This document shows, in pieces, positions 31,681 to 43,389 of a DNA stretch of 64,000 bases. Source of the stretch: Sympetrum striolatum (Eukaryota > Arthropoda > Insecta > Odonata > Libellulidae). Made by a program: the position numbers and the translations under genes. Position 1 is the first letter of the stretch; each line of letters opens with the position of its first letter. The stretch spans positions 10,478,001-10,542,000 of the forward strand of contig OX388348.1 in NCBI GenBank assembly GCA_947579665.1, in the 5' to 3' direction. A model generated the notes under the pieces. That model ran no database searches and was not told where the DNA came from. It saw nothing but the letters and a program-made list of their open reading frames with translations.

Positions 31681-34352
31681 CAAAATATAAAGTAATATTG
31701 TGAGAAATATAGTATTGCTAGTCAAGATACCGAAATCAATTTTCTCGCTTATATTACAAGACAAATTATGTTTATATTTTTTGGATGAAATTTATCTAAT
31801 ACGTTTTTGTAAAATTATTTTGAAAGTAACGTTGGTTTTTAAGGCAATCCATATAAACATTACTATCGGAAAGAGTGAATTCCCGAGAACTTGTAAATAG
31901 AATTACACTCTCCAAAATTTGGAAATTAATCTAGCGTGGGATTCTCCAACGAATTCCCGAGGAAAAGGTAAATATTTACTCTCTCGGAAACATCAACGCA
32001 TTTCATATCAAGATGGAAATTTCTGCTTCTAGTGTTCAAGTAAATCGAAATTGTGAGAAAGCGGGAAGAGTTGGTGGAAGCGATTGTTTTAAGTTGTGCT
32101 TCTCAGTTGGATTGGGTCTCTCTCCATCCCCAGAGAGAGAGCTGTAGATGTTTATCCGTGGCAGAGTGAGTTATCTCCCCCTTGTACTCGCTCCTTGAAA
32201 TCTGTCAGCTTGAAGGATAATACGAGGATAACTGCCCTCTTATGAGACTCCTATTAATTCACTCACTCACTCAATTTGTCAGCCCATTTCAAATCAGAGT
32301 GAATCGCGATTTTTGTAGCAACGCCTGGCGCAGAAAATGATTTATTTTAACAGTGAACAGAATGGACTCTTAACGGCAAAGATTTTGAATTGAATGAAAT
32401 TTTGTTCTAAGAAAAGAATTTCAATAAAACATTCAATCTCCAGGAGCTTTCAAGATTGGTAAATGGGTATTATTGAATAAAGAATATATTTTACTCATTT
32501 TTAGCCCATTGTGTTATTAATTTGCTTCTAAATGATAAATGGTAGCCAAGATGAAATTTTCCTTTACGAAAATATCCCAAAGTAATGTTTCCCGGGAACT
32601 GACCGAGATAAACAGAAACTTTTTATGTGTGGAATCGATAGAAGAAGAGGGAACTTCGTGGAGAGATATCACCAACAAGAAATACTTATCATTGCTCCAC
32701 TAGAAATTTAATCACGGTCAGTTTTACAAGCGTATATGCTTAAAGATTTAATTTTCTGAGAAAGAATACTTTCTTCCGTGTTGAATTTGACCTGCGTTAA
32801 TGAGCTTTAGGTGCGCTCCAGATTCCTTATCATTTCTTATCGATTTTCACTCAAAAGCGATATTTTTTCTCACGAAAATTCAATCATTAGAACTCATTTG
32901 TTCTCTGAAGTCTCCTTTGAAGGCTGATCTTAAAGCCTCTCACACAAACAGCCGTGTTGATAGGAAGGATTTGTACGTCGCATGGAAAGCAGCATGTTAG
33001 ATCAGCTAAGAGCAGTTCTAATTATTAATAACAGGTGAAGCACGGTTTTTGCAGCACTCAGATTCCACAGAATGCTCATTCTTAGGCTCGATTGAGTCGT
33101 TTTGAAGACTGAGGTATGATTCTGAAACACAATGACATGGCTTGGTGTTTGTTCAGCCACATACCATTTTGGCTAGTATTCTAGAAACACCTGACGAAAA
33201 TCCAGAAAAAAATTTTATTTTTTAATTTTACCCAAGAAAAAAGCGATAAGTAGGCATTTAGAAGAGAATTCGCACGTTTGTTTCGAAATAATAAACACTT
33301 CATTGATGAAGTGGTATTATGTTTCTGAGAAGTATAATCTAAAAAATACTTACTGCTGATGTTAGCAAACTTTCGTTTCGATATTTTACATTCTGGTTGT
33401 TAACCAGCGATCGAAGGAATGCAATTCTTATTGGAAACAATTCAACTCTCTGAATAGTAAGATACATTACACGTTGGCCAGTTATCACATTCTAAATCAA
33501 GAAAGGATTCTCCTGAGGTGAATGGTGTGCAAAAGAACGGAAGATTATACAGCAGTGTGATTGATGTGATATACTGCTTGCCGAATCCGGAAGGAAATAA
33601 CATGAATTTTCTGTCTTCATGTATGTATGTAATTGAAAACAAGGAATCTCCTCCCATATTTCAAACATCCATTCTACTGCTTAATTTCCCTTGAGATTCA
33701 GTGGAAGGGGATGGAGAAGCGCATGGATTCTATTCTATTAAAACAGACGAGTTGTTACCAGTAAATGGGATTGTATCCGCCTCGAAATTTGAGATTTTTA
33801 ACAAATAAAGCTTAAAATTTATATGGAAGCATAGCCAAATGATGTTATATTATTCTCTCAATATACACTTAATCAGGGTAAACACACGAGGGCCTCTCTG
33901 GGGTAAAACATGTATGTACAAAGTTAATAAATTTCAGAAACATGAAAATTATTAAGAGCACAGTACTAAGTGAATGAAATAGTAGGGTGTGGGGAAGTCG
34001 GCTGAAGGCCTTTCTAGGTCTGCTTTCTCAAAGGTACCCTTCTTGAGTCTTCGACGCTATTTAACAGAAGGGAAAGGGCAATATAATTATATAATAAAAT
34101 GAGAAGATTAAAATGAAGAGCTAATTACAAATAAAAATACCAATTGCACCGCACATCGCACGCTGATCGAAAGAAGTCACACCGTAAATAGGATCGGAAA
34201 TCCTGAAAATTTGAGAGTACACACACTTCAAAAGAATATATAATCCCTCGGAGGATAGGTTCTAGGCTCAAACGAGGTCACAATTTACAATTCTTCACAA
34301 GGAAAGGGTTAAGTTACTTTGCTCGTAAGGGCGTGCACCCAGGAAAAATTCC
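31681..34352. other. Unassigned AT-rich DNA
   Basis: Frames up to 71 codons, none recognisable. A short CACT-type run is at about 32264-32275. No TE termini or RNA genes were recognised. Confidence 0.4.
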
Positions 34353-34415
34353 AAGGAAAAACAGACTTGAAAACATCTGGGCCCCGTCAGACTTTTTTCA
34401 AGTCCGTTTTTCCTT
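34353..34415. repeat. Inverted repeat with 21-bp arms
   Basis: Left arm 34353-34373 (AAGGAAAAAC then AGACTTGAAAA) and right arm 34395-34415 are complementary with a single mismatch, separated by 21 bp including ATCTGGGCCCCGTCAG. It could be the core of a small foldback element; no target duplication is evident. Confidence 0.75.
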
Positions 34416-36029
34416 ACAATTCTTGTTGGAGAGCGAATTGACTCTCAAATCAGTGAGATTCAACATTCTCAGTAAGAACTGAACAGAAGCTAGGCTTCGA
34501 ACTTTGGCACCGCTAGGGTTCTATCTAGAGCTCCGGGATATCTAGGCACTCTTACTCTCTGAAATAATCTATTACAAAAGTTATGAACTCAATCGTCTTT
34601 GACGAACAAAGTTACTGTGTTCTATGGCGCAAAAGTTCCGACTCTATGGCGACAATCAGAGATCCACTTATGTAACGAGAAAAATTGGTTTTTCTTTTCC
34701 TTAATCGGGCCTATGACCATCAATACCTTTTTGCCGTCTCGGTATGCATGGGATTTGAGCAAAACTTTATGAATAGAATAAGAACTCTATAAAATAATAC
34801 TCAACGTCTCATTAGAGTTAGCAATGCTCTAAAAATTCCAATAAAAGTAACCCGAGGTATCAGACAAGAGGGGAAATTCCCTCTCTGAGCAGGCTACTGG
34901 GTCGCTTTTGAGACTCTTCTGGGGAAGAAAAAACACTCTTTACTTGGGGTTAGACAACCAGGATCAATAGGCAAGTGTTACGAAAAAAAGTTATAGGAAA
35001 AACTGGTACATAACTACAAAATTAAAACTTAGAGAGAACATTAATACTAAAGAGTTCGCTAGCATAACTATATTCGTCAATGCTGATTTTAAGTGGTAAG
35101 ATTAATTGAATTTGTCTATAAACTAACATAATTCAACTTTTTTGTATGGGACAGTTTATAAAAGAAACTTCTCCGTTAAAATCCCAATATCTTACGCTCT
35201 TATAATTTGTTGCCGAAATCTATTCACTTGATCATATGAATATGAATCCTCTTAGATTATTTCTACGAAACTTCTCTCAAATTAATGAAATGATTCTTCT
35301 AAATTCAATTTTGCAATTGTAGTAGAGCTTGCGAACGATAAAATTGACATGCACTTCTTATGGGAATCATTTCGCTCGCCTGGGATATAACGGAGGCCAA
35401 TAAGTACTTAATAAGAACTCTTAATATTGTGCAGTTTTCCTCTCCTCTTCCTGCAGTCAGCCCGATTCGAGTACATGACGAGGCCAGGTGAAAATATTTT
35501 CTTTGCAAATAAAGATTCTGAGATAAGGAACTTATTTTGTCCTCGTCCACTATTCTGTTGAGTCATTTATCTTTGCAGTGCGTGGTCTTCACACCATGCC
35601 GATGGTCATTTGCTAGAGACAACCTCTAATTACTGTATGTTGGAGTGGGTTTACGACCCGCTCTAGAAAGAGTCGTGCACGACTGGCAATAGCGCAACCA
35701 CTAATCTCACTTGGTCGAGTGCACGATTGATTCTGTCCAGCACTCGACTTTTTAATCCGTCTCCGTTACGACCCCGAAGAGATAATATTGGTAGTCAAGT
35801 TATCGGTCGTGCGCTCGACTCCGCGAAAATCAGGTTTTAATGGCGAACTGTACGTAGATGAGGAAGTCATGTCGTGACATGATTAAAATTTATGGTGGGC
35901 GTTTACATGGCCGATTATCCGACATTCACCGACGACTTGACTTATGTATACGACGGGCTCATCTCGACTGGATCAATCAGATACTTTCCCATAATAAATA
36001 CATGTAATCTTCACTTGTATCGGTTGCAT
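34416..36029. other. Unassigned DNA with a CG-containing inverted-motif cluster at 35640-35960
   Basis: Between 35640 and 35960 short motifs recur in both orientations: TCGTGCACGAC, GTCGAGTGCACGA, AGCACTCGAC and GTCGTGCGCTCGAC. GTCGAGTGC and GCACTCGAC form a 9-bp inverted pair about 17 bp apart. This looks like a decayed MITE, but termini could not be fixed. Near 34480-34560 a tRNA-like B-box (GTTCGAAGCC on the minus strand) occurs without clear context. No coding gene. Confidence 0.4.
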
Positions 36030-36190
36030 ATTTTATTTCTTTAGAAGACTTAAATTAGAATTAATAGTCGTGCAGAGTCAAGACAAGGACCAAAAGAACA
36101 GAAATTGAATTTAAATTCTTATCTTGGTTGTAAAATGTGGTTTTCGAATCGATAGTTAAAGCATCTTCATAAAGTACGCAAAAATTTCCC
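36030..36190 (+). repeat. Dispersed repeat R2, copy 2
   Basis: Counterpart of 29515-29670: TTTATTTCTTTAGAAGACTT, AAATTAGAATTAATAGTCGT, ACCAAAAGAACAG, TTATCTTGGT and TTTTCGAATCGATAG. Function unknown. Confidence 0.5.
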
Positions 36191-37487
36191 AAAGAACGGA
36201 TTTCTTCGCTAGAGCTCGCCCTCTGAAGAGACCGTCGCCGTTGTGAGAGGTAAGGTAAGAGGTGTAAGGCTGGAGGTGAGGAGAAGCGACTTGCTTTCCG
36301 TCAGAACTGTTTTTACTTCGACGGTGAGAGACGTGTACTGAACGGTCGTGAAAGCACGTTGGACTCTTTCTGAAGGCTGAGTTTAACTTATTATTGTTTG
36401 AGATATTTATTGTAACTAGACCACATAATTTAATTTGTTGATAATATTGTGTAAATTTCACTACCAGTCCGGAGTTCTATTGCATTAATCTTTTGTCTAG
36501 TCACGTTTCACTTTGCTTTCTTAATACATGGGAATTGTGATATCAAGCACGGGTCGGATTTGCTTATTATTCTTGTGTGGTATTGTATTTGAGGCTCATA
36601 TTCCTGATAAATTTCGTGCGGAGTTATTGTTTTGTCGCGGATTGTGCGGATTCTTTTGTCGTTTGTGTCGCCCGTTGTCTTTCTAACAGCTCATTTCACG
36701 AAAATAATCGAATGCGGTGTACTGGTGGAGGTCGGTTTGAATTTATATCTACCTGGTATGTTGCAACAGTCGTGAGAAATTAAATTGCATAAGACGACAT
36801 ATAAATTGGGCTGCACAACCAAATTTATCTCAAACTACCCTCCAATGAAACAAGTTTTGCTAAGTTTTGATTTCCCGAAACTAAATAGCATTTAAGTAGT
36901 ATTCGTGCAAATGATACAAAGAGCAACTGAGCAACAAAATTCAAACCTTACTTTAAACTACCCAATGTTTGTAAGGAATTAATTAGAGATAATAATAAGA
37001 GTTAATGAGTGTTTCTACGAGCTTATCTTACCTCAACGCTGTGGGAGAAGATGCCGAAATCCGAACTTGCATTTTTATGGCGCATCTGATAACCTGAATC
37101 ATGCAAAATGCATATTATAGCATTCCCTTGTATTTTTGTGCCTTTGTTGCCTTCTTTCGTTCCGGAGTTACAGTTACCTAAACCAAAAAGTTAGGTAACT
37201 TCCCCCGACTTACCCTATAATAATTACATATTGTTTATTTGAAAGAAATTTAGGTAAAGCAGGAGATTATTGGCTAAGTTGCGATTAAAAGACATCGCAC
37301 AGTAACAAGACGTTTCATCAAATTCTTTATTCGAATACGGTCGATTCATCAAATTTGATATTTGGTTTTGGAATTAACTTTGAGCTGGACGTAAACATCC
37401 TCTCAAATAAGACTTAGGTCCTTGCTTCACAGATTTTGTTAGTTCATTAAGGGATTAATTTGAGTTTATAAAAAAGGGAGGGTCATT
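36191..37487. other. Unassigned DNA with one 10-bp-arm hairpin
   Basis: AGTTACCTAA (37172-37181) and TTAGGTAACT (37191-37200) form a perfect hairpin with a 9-base loop. Open frames reach 101 codons (36156-36461 minus) without a recognised motif. Confidence 0.4.
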
Positions 37488-37831
37488 ATAATAATAATAC
37501 GTCTTTATTCGGGCGAGATAGGGCCGTATTTGTAGTCGACTTCTTCACCTAACGAACCCCTCATGAGTAAGCTGCCAGGCGAGTGCCACCTATTGGCATT
37601 TATAAACAACTCCCAGCAGTCCTCTGACAAGGAGACGGACTGGTGATAAATTTGGCAACAGCGTTGCCAAAAACTTGTTTCGCTATTCAGTTTTTTTATA
37701 TTCCTTTCTGCTGATTGTTTTTGGTTCACATAAAATCTTGTATTGATGGCAAAGTTTGCATAGGTATTGTAAATTCTAATAACATTTAAGCTCTTCCTAA
37801 CAATAAAAATCAGTTTCTTGCCAATCCTCAT
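37488..37831 (-). repeat. Retroelement 3'-end box, copy 4, with an open frame running into it
   Basis: The minus strand reads CTCGCCCGAATAAAGACG and continues into a (TATTAT)n tail, the best copy of the box seen at 15603 and 16401. A 108-codon minus frame (37831-37505) reads directly into it, ending KYGPISPE with its stop in the CGAATAAAG box. The frame contains SFWQRCCQIYHQSVSLSEDC but no domain I recognise. It may be the end of an unidentified element protein or chance. Confidence 0.45.
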
Positions 37832-38198
37832 CCATTTTCAGCTCTACATGTATTTATTTTCATGTTTAAACCAAGGTTCTGTTGAGCTCAATGTTCCTGT
37901 TAATGACATTTACAACAGTCCAAGGAAGGAATGTATATAAATAAAAAATAACTTCAATTTACAATAAAACTATTAAATTTATTATAACGTATCAACGATC
38001 ACTACGGAAGCTGTCACTTGTTGAAACTGCATTACTATAATCAAGATAGAAATAGGTTTATGTTTGTGAGGTTTTAATTATACTTTGTATCTGGTGTGAT
38101 GTTTCCAACTGTTCATGAATGTTTAATTTGCATCTTTTGGGTAAATTTTTTAAAAGGTGAGGAAAGAAGTGATTATAGTTTAGAAGGTTTTTGTTTAG
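37832..38198. other. Unassigned AT-rich DNA
   Basis: No coding motif, repeat or RNA gene recognised. Confidence 0.4.
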
Positions 38199-38276
38199 AA
38201 GCATTAGATGAATGAAGCAGCTGCTTCATCCATCTAATGCTTAACAAGTTTCGGTATCAAGACACCGAAACTTGTT
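38199..38276. repeat. 44-bp spacerless palindrome plus adjacent 13-bp-arm hairpin
   Basis: 38199-38220 and 38221-38242 are inverted copies with no spacer and one mismatch in 22 (arm AAGCATTAGATGAATGAAGC then AG). Immediately after, AACAAGTTTCGGT (38243-38255) and ACCGAAACTTGTT (38264-38276) are exact inverted copies around 8 bases. Such clean dyads are unlikely in drifting DNA unless fairly recent. The parent element is unknown. Confidence 0.85.
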
Positions 38277-38703
38277 ACACAAACAATAGAAATGTCGACT
38301 TCATAAGACAATATATAGGAGAATTTTCACCAACTTTCTTCACATTCGCAGATAAATCCTGAATGAATACATTTTCACACGCCCCATTAATTTCAACTGA
38401 TTCTATCCATGAGATTTATTATTAAAATATAATAATTTATTTATTACGTAATTACGATTCCAAAAATTGTAAATACTGCATCTACTTATCTATTGCACTA
38501 ATTATAATATGAAAATCAATATCAAAAATCAGCAATTATATAATGATTCACAAAAAGCATAGAACATACACCAAGTATGTAATACACAAGACTATAGAAA
38601 GCATTATATATAAAATCACAAAGTACAACAGCAGATATAAACTTAGATACATTGGCATGCCATAGTTAGAGCAATAAATAAACAAAATCAACTCAATTCA
38701 ATT
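38277..38703. other. AT-rich DNA, probably 3' UTR of the minus-strand LINE
   Basis: This lies directly downstream of the LINE stop codon at 38704-38706 in the element's orientation. It is A/T-rich with TAATAAATAAATTATT-like runs near 38420-38460. No other feature. Confidence 0.4.
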
Positions 38704-39325
38704 TTAACATATATCATAGTATGTACCTACTAATGGATCTGTTATATGTTTTTCAAAATTTTGAAGCAAATATTTTTTGATTTCTTTCTTTACGTTGGAC
38801 ATAGTATTTCTTAAATGTATGTTATAAGGTAAGTCATTAAATAACATAGGTATTATGACATCAAGTCGCTTCCTGCCATACATATATTATAATAATTTGG
38901 TACATTGTACGTTATTCTATCTCTCCCTATCATGCCATGTTTTGTAGCAACCTTTTCCTTGTGCTTATTGGAGAAGTAATTTTCTGTAAGCAGTATGTAA
39001 GTGTGTAGGTATTGTAGAGGTTCCACTTTCTGATTTATTTCTTCTCTAACCCATTTTTTCATAACTTTTGTCTTGTAAAAATTTAGTTTTAATTTGTTAT
39101 TATGGCACCATTTATTAACGATATTTAAGTCAGTTTGTAGAGCTCTTTCAGCCTCATTGAAGTATTTGTGAACAGATATTAATATAGCGTCAACAGCATA
39201 CAAGTATAATTTACAGCACTTTTTACAGAAAATATATAATTGATATATATTAAAAATAGCAATAGGCCTAATACTGTAATAATACCTTGTGGCATTGCAC
39301 TGTAAATATTTACTCTTTCTCCATG
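38704..39325 (-). pseudogene. LINE reverse transcriptase, C-terminal half (jockey/CR1-like)
   Basis: Reading the minus strand from about 39325: MPQGIITVLGLLLFLIYIN (RT motif around PQGS-LGPLLFLIYIN), a frameshift, MYAVDAILISV (catalytic YADD degraded to YAVD), LQTDLNIVNKWCHNNKLKLN then FYKTKVM, and after further frames GRKRLDVIIPMLFNDLPYNI followed by KKEIKKYLLQNFEKHITDP and a stop at 38704-38706. This is the palm, thumb and C-terminus of a LINE RT. The changed catalytic aspartate and frameshifts show it is dead. The sequence differs from LINE A and B, so it is a third family. Confidence 0.88.
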
Positions 39326-40859
39326 GTAGACATCTGCGTCAAAGGTTACATATCACGACTACGACAACGAAAGGCCACAAAGAATCAGCAGTCAAGAGTA
39401 GGAATCACCCGTGAACAACATAAATATATCTCTACTAATAAGTATAGTAATTGCCAATAAATTCAACCTCAAGGAAATCACGTAATAAAACTAATAACTT
39501 CACATTTCTTAACGACTGCCCAAGCTGAGGTTTTAAAACATCCGTTAGATAGTTTTAAATGCATTAGGATAAAATAAATATATACCGAAAATATTCTGCT
39601 GATTTGTACTCTAATTCAAAGAATTTTTGAGGATTTCACAGTCCACTATTTAATTTTATTCATCAATTGTTGAATATAATCGAGCGAATCGAACAGATTA
39701 TCCGCCATGTTTGTTGTTTACGAAATTAGTACGCAGTTTTGCCACCACCGGTATCACGCTTTAGGGGTTCGCTGGATCACCTATCTCGGTTACCCAGCTT
39801 TTGTCGGCTTGGGAGACTCTAATCTGGGGGTTGTAAGGGGTAGAAAGAGGACTATAAATACCGTTTTTGGCCTTGGGGGACTGCTAGGAGCTGGGACTCC
39901 TAGGAGTCGACTATAAATACGGCCCTGAGACTCCCATTCCATCTAACCCATCGACAAACAATATATAAATAATCAATTTAAGAAAGATAGTATGGGAAAA
40001 TATGAGAAAAATTGTGGATGTAATAAATCTGAGAAATTCTTAGAACAAAATTTATCCACTGCAGGAAAACACCCACTAAGAAGTGGTGTGTGAAAAACCT
40101 GCACAAACCTACCGATAGTCATAACTGAAAAGATGGTAAGAAACATGATAACATTTTATTAATACACTATCTATAAGTACATACATATATGGGATACATC
40201 AATAAGCATAGTCACGTAAACATTTAAATAACAATTTACATTTGAACATAAAATAATAAAACTGAAAATTAATAAACTCAAAGGTGTACAAAACAATATT
40301 ACACTGATCTAGGTATACAAATTATTAAACATAAATACCATACATCCCGTACATAGTAAATAATACAAAAAACGTAGACATAATCACAAAATAGGGATAG
40401 GAAACAGCTGAAAAAAACGTTTCTAATACTATGATAAAGTAGACAGAATTTTATTTATAACAGCAATAAGTATATAAAAAATGAAGACAAGAATTTCACA
40501 ATTGAACAGTTCAATGATGCCCATTTTTTACATATAATAAGAACATGTTCAATGCATACATATAGCATATAGTCGAAAATACTTAAAAAAGTATATAATG
40601 TGTTAATACAATAAAGCAAGAATATAAGTACAAATTGAAAGAAAGAAAAAATGTAAATTTAAGGGAAGAGAGACATGATTTTCATGTTGCAGTGACGTTT
40701 GTAGTGAAGGGTTTCAGAGATTTGGAGTGAACTATTAGTGAAGAATATGATATAATGGTGAGATTCCCAGTGCTTTGGTGATTAGACGGATTTAAAAAGA
40801 GCAGGAGGATGAAATTTCTGTGCGTTGCGACTAAGAGTAGACCCTTTAAGTAGGGAGAT
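39326..40859. other. AT-rich DNA, no gene recognised
   Basis: A plus frame at 39707-39916 contains glycine-rich text without a known motif. The part 40140-40860 may be the 3' UTR of the minus-strand LINE remnant that follows, but no tail was found. Confidence 0.35.
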
Positions 40860-41030
40860 TGATGCCCATGAGATAAGTACGACATTTACTTAAAAGCGCG
40901 AGTTGTGACAGAGGACTTAATTTCGAGGGAAGGATGTTGCAAAGCTTACTTGCAGTTACGAAAAATGAGTTACGAAAAATTTCGGTTCAATATGGTGTGG
41001 AATGAGTATATTGTCGAATCCTCTTTTGTT
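40860..41030 (-). pseudogene. Possible LINE RT C-terminus
   Basis: Minus strand, with frameshifts: RGFDNILIPHHIEPKFF, then SVTASKLCNILPSKL, then QLALLSKCRTYLMG. This follows the common LINE ending (basic start, a VP/IP block, F-T-A-LWNSLP, then F-K-LK-YL). Conservation is low; LCNILP stands where LWNSLP is expected. The assignment rests on pattern only. Confidence 0.45.
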
Positions 41031-42061
41031 GCTCCTATGGATGGAAAATAAGTTCACAAATTCTGAAGCAATCTACTCTGCTTTTGCATAATTAGAATAT
41101 TATAAAAAATAGATATTATATTCAATTTCCTTCGAGATTTTAGCCTTAGCCAGCATAATTTTTCGTATGATTCAGAGACATGATCTTATATTCGTAAATT
41201 AAAAACAAATCTTATAGATTCGTTCTGTGATTTGTGTAACTTCAAAGCTGATTTTCCGGATAAATCCTGATATACTGCATCAATCAAAGTGTGGCATTAT
41301 CCACAAATTTACAAGTTTGGCTTTCAGAGCTGGAGAAATATAAATACATTCGATGCATTACTAAACGTTTGCAATCACCGCATTCTGAGACCCATTCTCG
41401 TACTGATTTATGTCTACGCGTGTGAATCATAATTGCACTTCCGCTGCTCGCAGGTGATCTACGCATGCGGTGACGGCAATATCTGTGGATTTGGGCGTCG
41501 CCTGTCACGCAAATGCACGTGGTGGAAACCTCTTGGATAGACTTCGTTTACATTCATTTACACGTGTGTAAAATAAAAGGCTGATGGACAAAAACCATTG
41601 ACTTATTTGAATTCTGCATAAAAAGTTATATTAAGATCAGGTATTTTACTTCGTGTAAAAAAGAGTTTAATTGTGCCAACTAGTGTAATTGTTTGATATA
41701 ATAGATAAAAATTTTCTTTTTTATCTGAACATATTTTTCTCATCGGTAGTTAATATTGTTGTCTGAGATGTCAACTTTAATGCAAAGAAATGCCACTATG
41801 CCAAGTGTGACCACCGAAGTTGGAAAGAATAAGATTCGTAAGATGAATGATCTTTTTCTCGGATTACATTTCATTCAAATCGGAAATTATCTACACCACG
41901 GCATACTTTATTAGAAATTGATACAAAGTATGATGTTAGCTAAACTCTTTGTAGTTTTATGTAACGATATCACCGTGCACACACGCTTAAGTATTGAGAG
42001 GAGAATACATTCAACTTTCCTCAGTATTTCTCATCAATAAATCCCCTTTTATCTTTTGCAG
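41031..42061. other. Unassigned AT-rich DNA
   Basis: No coding motif or repeat was recognised. It ends in a pyrimidine-rich tract, CCCCTTTTATCTTTTGCAG, which is a good 3' splice site for the candidate exon that follows. Confidence 0.4.
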
Positions 42062-42096
42062 ATGGAAACAGTTACTCTGAAGAAGGTCATACATCG
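42062..42096 (+). CDS. Candidate 35-bp micro-exon of an unidentified host gene
   Basis: A 35-bp segment is bounded by a strong acceptor (TATCTTTTGCAG, ending 42061) and a consensus donor (gtaagt at 42097). All that is visible is this exon-like signature. In one phase it reads METVTLKKVIH; in another, GNSYSEEGHTS, preceded by D if the previous exon ends in G. Both are open. No neighbouring exon can be joined by eye, and micro-exons arise by chance at some rate in 64 kb. It sits 380 bp before the foldback element and 1.6 kb before the candidate first exon at 43717. Confidence is low. Confidence 0.25.
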
Positions 42097-42475
42097 GTAA
42101 GTACAATTTCTAATTACTTTTTAAGTCACTTGTGCATTCATTCAGCATATTATTTTTGGCTTTGCAGCGATGACTTTTCTCAAACATTACTCCTGTGTCT
42201 CAATTGGGTTTGAGGGGATTTTTCAATCGAAAGCAACTTTTGAGGTCTCAGATCTTTTATCTCTTAGCAGCTGTTTTCATCTTCATGGATCTAGGATTAA
42301 ACTTAATTTCTGTTTTATTTATTATATCACCGATTATTAGAACGTGAAGAAATATTTTTTTCAACGAAATGTTAACGAGTAGTTTCAAACCTCTTTAGAA
42401 ATATTAAATACAGATAACTCATGAAAATATCACTTCAGCTCATGAAAAGTGTTTGTGATTTAGTATTGTGATTAC

Positions 42476-43220
42476 GGTTAGTGGTAGCTAAGCGGGGTTT
42501 TTACTGTTACTTTTTTCAGGTAGAAATTTTGAGGGTCGCCATCCTAATCTGGGCTTAACCTCCTCGGGAGCGCCCGGCCGTCACAACATGGGGGACCATA
42601 AAATAACTGACCGCGTGGAATACGATTTAAAAAGTTATAAACAATTCAAATGAGCAACAATTTATTATCTTCGTCGTCTCACTTGTCCTAAGAGATATTC
42701 AAGCGTCTTTTGATCGACGTTCTTCGATGAAAATTAAGATTTTTCGTGATTTTGCAAGAAATAACCCGTTTACAAACGGCAATGTTGCCGTTGGGTTGGG
42801 GTAGGGGGGAGGGATTTATATAAAAAATCTAGAAATCCTCCCCCCACCCCAACCCAACCCCCGTTGTGATATTTAAAACACCCGCCTATCTGACTGAGCA
42901 ACGTTGCCGTTTGTAAACGGGTAATTTCTTGCAATATCACGAAAAATCTTAGTTTTCATCGTAGAACGTCGATCAAAAGACGCTTGTATATCTCTTAGAA
43001 CGAGTGAGACGAAGAAGATAATAAATTGTTGCTCAGTTGAATTGTTTATAACTTTTTAAATCGTATTCCACGCGGTCACTTTTTTATGGTCCCCCCTGAT
43101 GTGAAGGTCAGGCGATCTCGAGCTGGAAAGCCCAGCTAAGGGTCCGGATTAGCACGGCAACCCTCGAAATTTCTACCTGAAAAAACTAACAGTAAAAACC
43201 CCACTTAGCTACCACTAATC
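42476..43220. mobile_element. 745-bp foldback element with arms over 300 bp
   Basis: The whole segment is one large inverted repeat. The left end reads GGTTAGTGGTAGCTAAGC; the right end, reversed, GATTAGTGGTAGCTAAGT. Matching blocks run inward through TTTTTTCAGGTAGAAATTT, GGGGGACCATAAAA, ACCGCGTGGAATACGATTTA, TTTGATCGACGTTCT and the innermost GGGTTGGGGT / ACCCCAACCC arms around 42815-42870. Arm identity is about 90% in the best stretches and lower around 42530-42590. Flanking GTGATTAC (42468-42475) and GTGATTGC (43221-43228) suggest an 8-bp target duplication with one change. There is no coding capacity. It could be a non-autonomous Mutator-like or hAT-like foldback; the superfamily is unknown. 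Confidence 0.88.
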
Positions 43221-43389
43221 GTGATTGCTATAAAGGTCATATGTATTTTCGTGCGTTTACCAAATGGAAAGCAGCAAAAAATATGTTTACTTATTGCGAA
43301 CTTTGATTTCATATTTGTAACTAATTTATCTGTTTTACTTCGACTCTCACCCACGGAAATTAAACTGTTTTTTTTAAACCGTCACCGCC

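Noticed and set aside
42476..43220. LTR retrotransposon or CRISPR-like array
   Set aside because: The repeat is inverted, not direct, with a single pair of arms and no spacers. CRISPR is not expected in this eukaryotic sequence and no regular direct-repeat array was found anywhere.
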